Source: Berghia stephanieae (taxonomy: Eukaryota > Mollusca > Gastropoda > Nudibranchia > Aeolidiidae). From it: a stretch of 64,000 bases of DNA. Location of the stretch: NCBI GenBank assembly GCA_034508935.3, contig CM067443.1, positions 3,964,972 through 4,028,971 on the forward strand, in the 5' to 3' direction. The notes under the pieces were generated by a model, which had not been told where the DNA came from, searched no databases, and worked only from the letters and a program-made list of their open reading frames with translations. Positions within the stretch are counted from its first letter, which is position 1. Every line of letters begins with the position of its first letter. Positions 46,055-54,756 of this stretch are shown one piece after another. The translations under genes were made by a program, and so were the position numbers.

Positions 46055-49000
46055 ACACACACACACGCGTAACACACTAACTAGACTGATACTTAGCGCT
46101 ACGGGTAGAGTGATGGCATCTTTCGTTTCCATTCAAGTTCAACACAAATAATTCGCGAAAAATAATTTCAATGGACTGCAAGGTAAAGTCCAGTCGGCCC
46201 TGGAAAGTGTTCGAGATTTTCGTGTTGCCAATATTAACAAAATAGAAGGATTAAAACGGGGAATTGTACCGAGTTTGAGATTTCCGTGATTTCAAGATTT
46301 CCGTGCTCGAGTATATATATATATATATTGCATTTCTAAGATTTTTCCTTGCTCAGTCATCTTCACACTTCACTTATTCCTAAAGATTGCCCAAGGTTAA
46401 TAAATTACCATTTCACACTGTGAAAGTTGCCTGATATGCATCATTTTTGTAACAGCACTCTTACTACATTTACCATTGCCAATAGTCCAAGAACTCATTC
46501 ACAACCAAATTGAATAGGGCAATTATGTGTGTCAACGTCAAGGCAAGAGTTTGGCAATCAGTCACTAAACTCAATTTTGATTTATATTTATAAAAGATGA
46601 GACATTTCACTGACTCGGGCATTTATGATACATGTGAGAAAGAGAGAAAGTCGATGGTGATTACATTTATCCATTTCTCAATCTTATCAAATGAACCAAC
46701 TAAATTAAATTTCGATGAAAAATTATTTCAATATTACAATAAGTTTTTTTTTCCTATAACAGTAATCATAAATAATATTTTTTATTATTTCATTTTACCA
46801 ATTAACAGTACTTGTAGACTCATACTCTTACAATGAGAAAAGAAGCATCTTTTTCATTTTAGCCTCATACACTGAAAAAGAAAACCCTCAAATTGTCAAA
46901 CAAAAAATCTTAAAACTGAGAGACTGTTGATCTATCAACACATACCAATGTACTTGGAATAGATGGGTACGAAAACGTTGATGACTCTGCCAGCTACTAG
47001 GATGATTAGACACAGGATGACCATGAGTTGAAGGAGGAAACTTCCCTTAGGCCACACATAGGGCATCATCATTTTCAGCTTTTCAAAAACGTTCTTCCAT
47101 GTTGATGATTCCTTGGGCACACTCCCTGTCTAAAGGGTGATAAGAGAAAGACGAAAATACAAAAAAGTTTTAAAAGCATTAAGAGGGAATTAAACCAAAA
47201 TTTATCTCGTATTGAATTTTTAAAAAGAATTATGTATTGTTGGTAAAAATACATATTATGCATACATCTTTTATACATAAGAACTACTAGTAACAATGAC
47301 AACAAAATATGGAAGTAACAATTTGAAAAATAATGTAGTATATTTTCTTAATAAACTCTCATTTAAAATCAGTAGGCCCTTTAACACTGACCATAGCAAA
47401 TGCTGTAAAATCGTCACACTTGCTACGATACTATGAACATTCTTATTAATCAGATTTGTTTTGTACATCCAAAACTCTTATGAAAAATCGTTGTTTTATA
47501 AAGCTTGTTTTGCCACACAAAAATATGTATATATAGTATGTACTTATTTCTCAGGAATTTGATTGTAAAAAAGTCAAGTTCTGTGTTGGGTAGGTATAAC
47601 ATTTCTGGAAAAATCATGAATATAGTCGGTAAGGAGAGAGTTAAGGTTTTTCATCAACATAGGAATTTTTAAAAGAAATGCTTTGCACATAAATTAAATA
47701 CTATATATTATATATAAAAATTGGCATGCCTCAATGTTTCATTAAATATGAATATCAAATATAGGGGAACAGAAAACAGATCTAAACTAGTTTGAGAATC
47801 TGCCACCCATGTCATAAGAGTCTCTCAAACCTATGCAAATATGTCTCCATTGTCATGTGCTCTGGCAGATTATTCCACGAGACTGCAGTCGCATAACGAA
47901 AGGACTGTTTATTGAAATGGGTTGTTTTGATGTTTGGGACATTAACAGTATTGGTGTGCCTAAAATCATATTTTCTTTCTTTAAAATTACTAAATTTTCT
48001 AGACATTTTGGGGATAATTTATGTTGAATGTTTCTGTAGCCATAATTTGCATTCACTTGGTTACAAGAGGAATAACTTTAGCCTTTATTAATAACTCTTT
48101 GTAAGTGCCGGTATAGTCACTGTAGATGAATCTGAGAGCACGTTCTTGTATTATTTTCCATTTTATTAGTAATTGATCTTGAGCAGAAGTGCTAAGGCTA
48201 AATAAGTGGACAAAAGTTAAAATTTGATAAAATAAACATATGGAAAATTGTTAGTTTATTTAGCTTGGAGAGGTGTCTTCCTATTTCTTTTAACACGATT
48301 ACTTGTTGAGAGGCTTCCTGCATATTTCCTTGATGCGAAATTCAAATTTTAGTTGGTAGTCAATATCAATTCCAAATAACTTTACAGTGTCTTCACATGG
48401 TATTGTTATTGAATCAATATTGAATGCTGGGCACATATTCTGCGTTCTTTTGCCTACAGCAAGAGCCTGGAACTTGTCAAGATTGGCCCTCATGCAATTT
48501 AAATGGAACCAATTAGTAAGGATCTGGCTCTCCGGCTTAAGAACATCAATTAGAGATTTAACATCTTTATGGCAGTAGGATAGAGTGTTATAGTCGGCAT
48601 AATTAAAAATATATTAAAAAGCAATAGACCTAGAATTGATCCCTGTGGCACCACTTTTGAAACTTCTTCCCAACTGACTCCAATTTTAACTGGATAGAAA
48701 GTATTTTAGAGCCTGGAGTTAATAGAAATGTTTTTCTTGTATCTCTATTGTAATATTAATTATTTGCTAGCTTTTATATAGGACACGGTACTATCACAAA
48801 GCAATTACAACCATTATTATAATATAATACCCAACTACCCAAGACAAATTTTAAAAAAATAATTATGACAATCAAAGAATCCAATATATCAATAGCCCTG
48901 TACCAGTATCCATCAACACCAAAGACAAGCCCTCATTAACATTCACGTGAAGTGGGTTTGTGTGTCTAAGGTGTCCTACCATATAAAATCATTGTCACCC

Positions 49001-50883
49001 ACCCAGTCACCTACCATAAACCACCCTTTGTCTCAAAACGACATTATGACATGATGAATTAGACCCTGAAAACTTAATTTAGATATAAGAGCAACACACT
49101 TAACACATTTTATCAATGCAAGACTTACACTCCACTATAGAAAAGAGAAATTAAGCCCAAGTTTCATATTTGAGGCTATGAATTCAAATTCCAATATGCA
49201 GTTCATACAGACATAATACCATTTTGAGAGAAAGGGCCCCATATGCCTGACTTTGTTACAAAAACAAAAGTTGTTGTATGTCTCATATTTTGCAAGCTAT
49301 CATCCATTAAATTTGACAATTTTATACCTACAGTTATTTAACAGAGTTGTGCATAACATGTTTGTCGCTTACCTCTTCATCCAACAAAACGTATGGACTG
49401 TTTTTCACAGTGAATGCAAACAGCAGAATAGCCAGCAGTGAGACATATCTTATGATGAACAATGTCAACTCTACTATATCTGGTGTTCTAAAACAAAACA
49501 AAACAAAAAACAACACAATATATAGGTTAGTAAAAATGTAAATTACAAGTTTATTGAGATTATAAAACATACTATTGTAGTCAAAAGGCCCATGGATCGG
49601 AGTTTATCACGGTCTCTAAGTGTGAAACGGACAATAGCAATTGCTACCCTTTGGATAAGATGCTCGATGCTCGTCTTTCACAAAGTACTTCTGACCACAT
49701 CTATCAAATCCAGCTACCTTTGACTTCATTTTTTCCCCTCTCAATTTATTACTTCAACTTTTACAACAGTGACTAGACATGATAGTCTTCAAAGCAAGTT
49801 CCAATTATTATCGATCAGTTGGAACATCACTTAATTGGAATGATTTCTGCGTAATGGAACTATTCCAAATAAGAGGCTTTGATTGTATCATAAAGAATTA
49901 CTTCCAAAGTGTAGTATCAATTGAAATTCTGGGAAAGAAATAGACAGAACTTCATCAATATTCAAATAGTGAATTTACATGCAATATTAATATATTAAAC
50001 AGGCTGATGGAGGACATAAGGATGAGGAAGACGTAGAGGAGGATGATCACATCGAATAAATGAATAACACTATCTATGACCAGGGTTGGAATGATGACAA
50101 AAGGCAAATATTTGCTTGGGATTGTTAGGCCATGAAGGAGGCACCATGGCTGAAAAGATAAAATAAGCAATGAGTACAAATTGATATACTGACCATGTCA
50201 TCCACTCTTATGTACAAAGATGCGACTAGATACTAAAAGCTAACAGTGCTAGCTTGTATTTCACGGGATGCTACACATCTTAGTTGACAATTTTGACAGG
50301 CATTTTTCATCAAGACTAATAAAAACAAACAAACAAAAAAACGCAACATACCCTGTCAAATGCCACCAATATGTTGGGTTATTCCATGAGACGAAGTTCA
50401 AGTTTTCTTTGATGAAAAATAGGGCCCAGTAAATAAGTAAAACAATCCCTTGTCCTCTTGTGGGAATGCTCGGGAGCATACTTCGCCTCTCTATTGCCAT
50501 AAGCCACAGTGACGTAATGCAGGCAGCTATTATCAGACAGGCCTCTAGCACCTAAAATGACAAGAAGAAGATCAATAAGGCTTCATTTCAATGATGTTAT
50601 TTATTAAATTAATGGATATTTTAAAACACTTATTCTCTTCTTGTGGTAGCAGGAGAACAGAATTGTGAGCATCTAACCCGAGACAAAAATAGCATTGCAT
50701 CCATTTTCGTTGTGCTCCACCCACTTTTATGATTTTATATTCAACCTTTTTACAATGAGTGGGGAGAGGTTGACATGAATAGTAAAAATGACGCCATTAA
50801 ATGGTGTCAAATAAAAAACAATAATGATAATAATACTGATGGTAATAACAACAACAATAACAACAACAATAATAATAATAAAA

Positions 50884-50977
<94 letters not shown>

Positions 50978-52333
50978 TTCAACTTGTTCACAGAAAATCA
51001 TGTTTCTCATCTTATCTTAAAACATTGATTATTATATTCAAGTGGGTCCAAATACACTTATGGACAAATGTGTTTTTGTGACAGGCCAGAAGTATTCAAG
51101 GCCTTCAATACAGTCAATGTGTTTCATAACACTTCATTTCTTCTCTTACCATACATTACAAGTTGCCTTTTATGTATGCTTTTAGTACACGCACTCTTAA
51201 AATATATGTCTCTGCCAACAATTATGGCCTCAATACCATCAGATTTGAGTTTTATAAATCATTCACCATTCTATTGTTTCAATTAAATCAAATATATCTC
51301 AGTCAGTGACTAAAACATGGCAAGATTACAATGAAAATGAATATTAATAAAATAAAAAAACACTCATAAAAATATCCGCATGGTATCAAAGCACTGGCCA
51401 ACGAATAATTCTACTTGGATAATTGGAGCTGTTAAGGGATATTTACAACCACTGATAAACCAGATAAACACAAGCTGTCTACGAGATTCTTTTTTATCTA
51501 GAAGAGTTCATCTAAACTGACTGGACACCTAAATAATAATGCTGATGATACTTATGAATATGATAATAATAATAATAATAGCAATAATAATAATACAGTC
51601 CAAGCTGGTTTATTGGGACAGCCCAGTTCCCGACAAATCGTCCCAATTAAGTGGCCGCCATAAACTTGGACAATTTTCAAGAATTTACCATAATCCACAT
51701 AGTAATCGAGAGATTTCTTTCCGTCTATTTTGGGTTACTTCACCAGCCACTTGACTGTTATTAACGAATATGCCACTCAAAATGGTTGCATAAGTAAGAA
51801 ACAGATTGAGAATGCATTGTCTACCCATTCGTCTCATTGATCAAACAAACCATTAGGTCATGACAGCCTTGAACAAAGCTATCATTCATTACCCATTGCA
51901 CCATTGATCAGTTGATCCACTGCCATTAACAGGACGATGGCAGTTGATGCCCATGACAAGAGATATAGGTAAATTCTATTGTTCAATGACAAACGGTTCA
52001 ACCACACACCCCATTGGCTGTTGTGATGAACACTAACATGGATGGGATATAGGTAAATTCTACTATTTTCAACCCCACCCCCCCCCCCCTGTGATGAACG
52101 ATACGACCACACACCCAGTTGATTGTGCCGTTAGACTATTTTGCATTTTATGAACCACCATTTTAAATGATTGGAAACCATGAAAAAGCTCTTGTATCAT
52201 CAAATTTCATCCCCATTAAACGGCGGGCTGTCCTAATTAAACGGCTGGGAATTGGAAAGGATATGACTTTTTATAAAGAAAAAATTCTGTTCCCAAGAAA
52301 TCATGTCCCCATAACCGGCTTTTGGACTGTAAA

Positions 52334-52378
<45 letters not shown>

Positions 52379-52429
52379 TAATAATAATATAATATATAAT
52401 AATAATAATAATAATAAATAATAATAATA

Positions 52430-52466
<37 letters not shown>

Positions 52467-52487
52467 TAATAAATAATAAATATAATA

Positions 52488-52519
<32 letters not shown>

Positions 52520-54393
52520 TAATATACAATAAAATGGCAATTTAAAGATTAAAATTTAGATGTGGTGTTTATAAGAATTTAATTTCGAGGCTCCTACTTT
52601 TAGGTTCGATTGGTGTGGGGGTGGAGGTTGGAGAGGACATGACCCATTTTCCTGATATGAAACTAGAGGAATGATAACACTTCATGATAATAATCTATTA
52701 CTATAAATTATTACAACTATTCACACACAAAAAAGTTATCATAACAAGTTGTGTATTGATAAGAAAACCTCATTGATATTGTGTAACACATTCATGTGAC
52801 CATAGACTCTGCATATCATTGGGGTGGACAAATGTTTTGTAGGTGTTCCTAATCAGTATTAATGATATGACGTTGAGCCACTACAAAATATAAATACTAC
52901 TCTTTTCCAGAACCAGGTCACAGGAAAATGTTTATTTTCCATCCATTTTTAAATGAAAGTACTATGATTTATATGTTTTTTTTACTACCTTACTGATAGG
53001 TAAATTAAATGAGTAAGCAAAGTCATTTTTATCAAAGGTTTCTATTTCCTCTGCTTTGTGTATGCTTGCGACATTTTTTAGAAAGATTATTAACCCCCAA
53101 TTTGCTCACTTGGACAACATGGGTGATTCCTGTTGACATGAGACATCTTGTTTGATGAATTATCTTATCTATATTCCTTCGTGGAATGCCTAGGCGACGA
53201 TATCTAATGATGTAGTGGCGGAAGGGCATAATTTTTAATTTTTTGGGGAAAAATTTAGACAATATGATAAGTTAAAAAGGGTGAATGAATGTAGATGAAG
53301 GAAGCAATAAAATACGGCTTAGTTCTAGTAAGACAAATTATCACAGCCTTATCCAGATCTTTGATATCAAGCATACTTAAAATGAAACAGGTAGAAAAAA
53401 ATCTCTCTACAAAACTCATAACAAACGTGATTAAATCCCCAAATTCCGGCTTTTCTACAGCCCTTTGTGGATAAAAAGTAAAAATTTTAAAGATTAATCT
53501 ATTTAAAAGTCAGATGTAGAATAATAAAAATAAATATTTTGAAGCAAAAAACAAATCATAACTGGAATAGTATTATACATCTCAAATTTGTTTTAAGTAA
53601 TGAAAACTGCAGAATTCGAAATCTAACTGAAGACTGAGCTTAATAAAAACCTATGATATTTTACATGACTAGAAAGTCGAATATTGAAAACTGAAAATTT
53701 CTCTTTAAGTCGATTGCCTTATCTATTACAGAGTTACATTGAAATCATGTCAAGAATGACAGGCTGGCTCATAGTAAACCAGATAATATGAGTAGTTTTG
53801 ACTTGTGTATTTACTATTTAAGATAAGTATGCAGGGTTCAATACTGAAATATGACCATCTGAAGTGTGAACAACCAGATAAGAGCCTGGGAATAATCACA
53901 CAGTGTATATTTGATAGAGTACCACCGTTCTATGTGATCCTACTACAACTACCACTACTGATAAGAAATTAACAAATGGAATATTTGGTGATGAAATAAA
54001 CAGTGAGAACTATCATGACAGAGAGGGAAAAAACAAAAAAGCATTTATAACATACACACAGACACCAAACAAAAAAATAGCCAACAAAAAAAATACAAAA
54101 ACAAAACAAAAAAGATCCCCCCCCCCCCCCCCCCCCAATCATCAATGAGACTTACTACGTTCACAACCTGTGCAATTCTTCAACGTGATACCTCCAAGAC
54201 ATTTAATCCAATGAGACAGATCATATTTATGGGGGATTATAAGGGCAACAGGGAGAGTAAAAACTGTGGTTATTTTCCATTCCTTTGATAGTTAGTGATA
54301 ATACAGAAAAGTTAATTCCCCTCTGTGCCGTTCAAAGGAATGAAAGAAAGAAAGCAGAAGTGTGTGCATGTGCGCGCGTGTGTGTGTATGAGT

Positions 54394-54426
<33 letters not shown>

Positions 54427-54665
54427 TAGAAAACAAGACAAGAACAAAGAAGATGCAACAAAAAATAAAAACAAAAAATATATCATAATGAGACTTATAA
54501 CGTAAATGGCAATTTAAGTGATACAAGACATTTAACCAAGGAAGAGTAATATGGGGGATTATAAGGGAAAGGAGAGAGTAAAATGTGTATCATCCTCGAT
54601 AGTAGTGATAGAAGTATGTGCGTAAGATGAAGAAAGAAGCAGAAATGGTGATGTGGGGTGGTGTG

Positions 54666-54756
<91 letters not shown>

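Noticed and set aside
45065-46311. LTR pair
   Set aside because: The matching ends are inverted, not direct, and the flanks are TA, as in DNA transposons.
49979-50149. regular cassette exon of ABCB6
   Set aside because: Exons 3 and 4 join perfectly without it and match the family sequence. Its phase does not fit between them. Kept only as a possible poison exon.
51882-52112. membrane-protein exon between ABCB6 exons 2 and 3
   Set aside because: The hydrophobic frame lies inside a TA-flanked Tigger-like element. Exons 2 and 3 already join in phase and align to the family.
53032-53262. 76-residue minus-strand frame
   Set aside because: A basic, weakly LINE-like composition, but no motif that I can name and no splice sites. 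Not supported.
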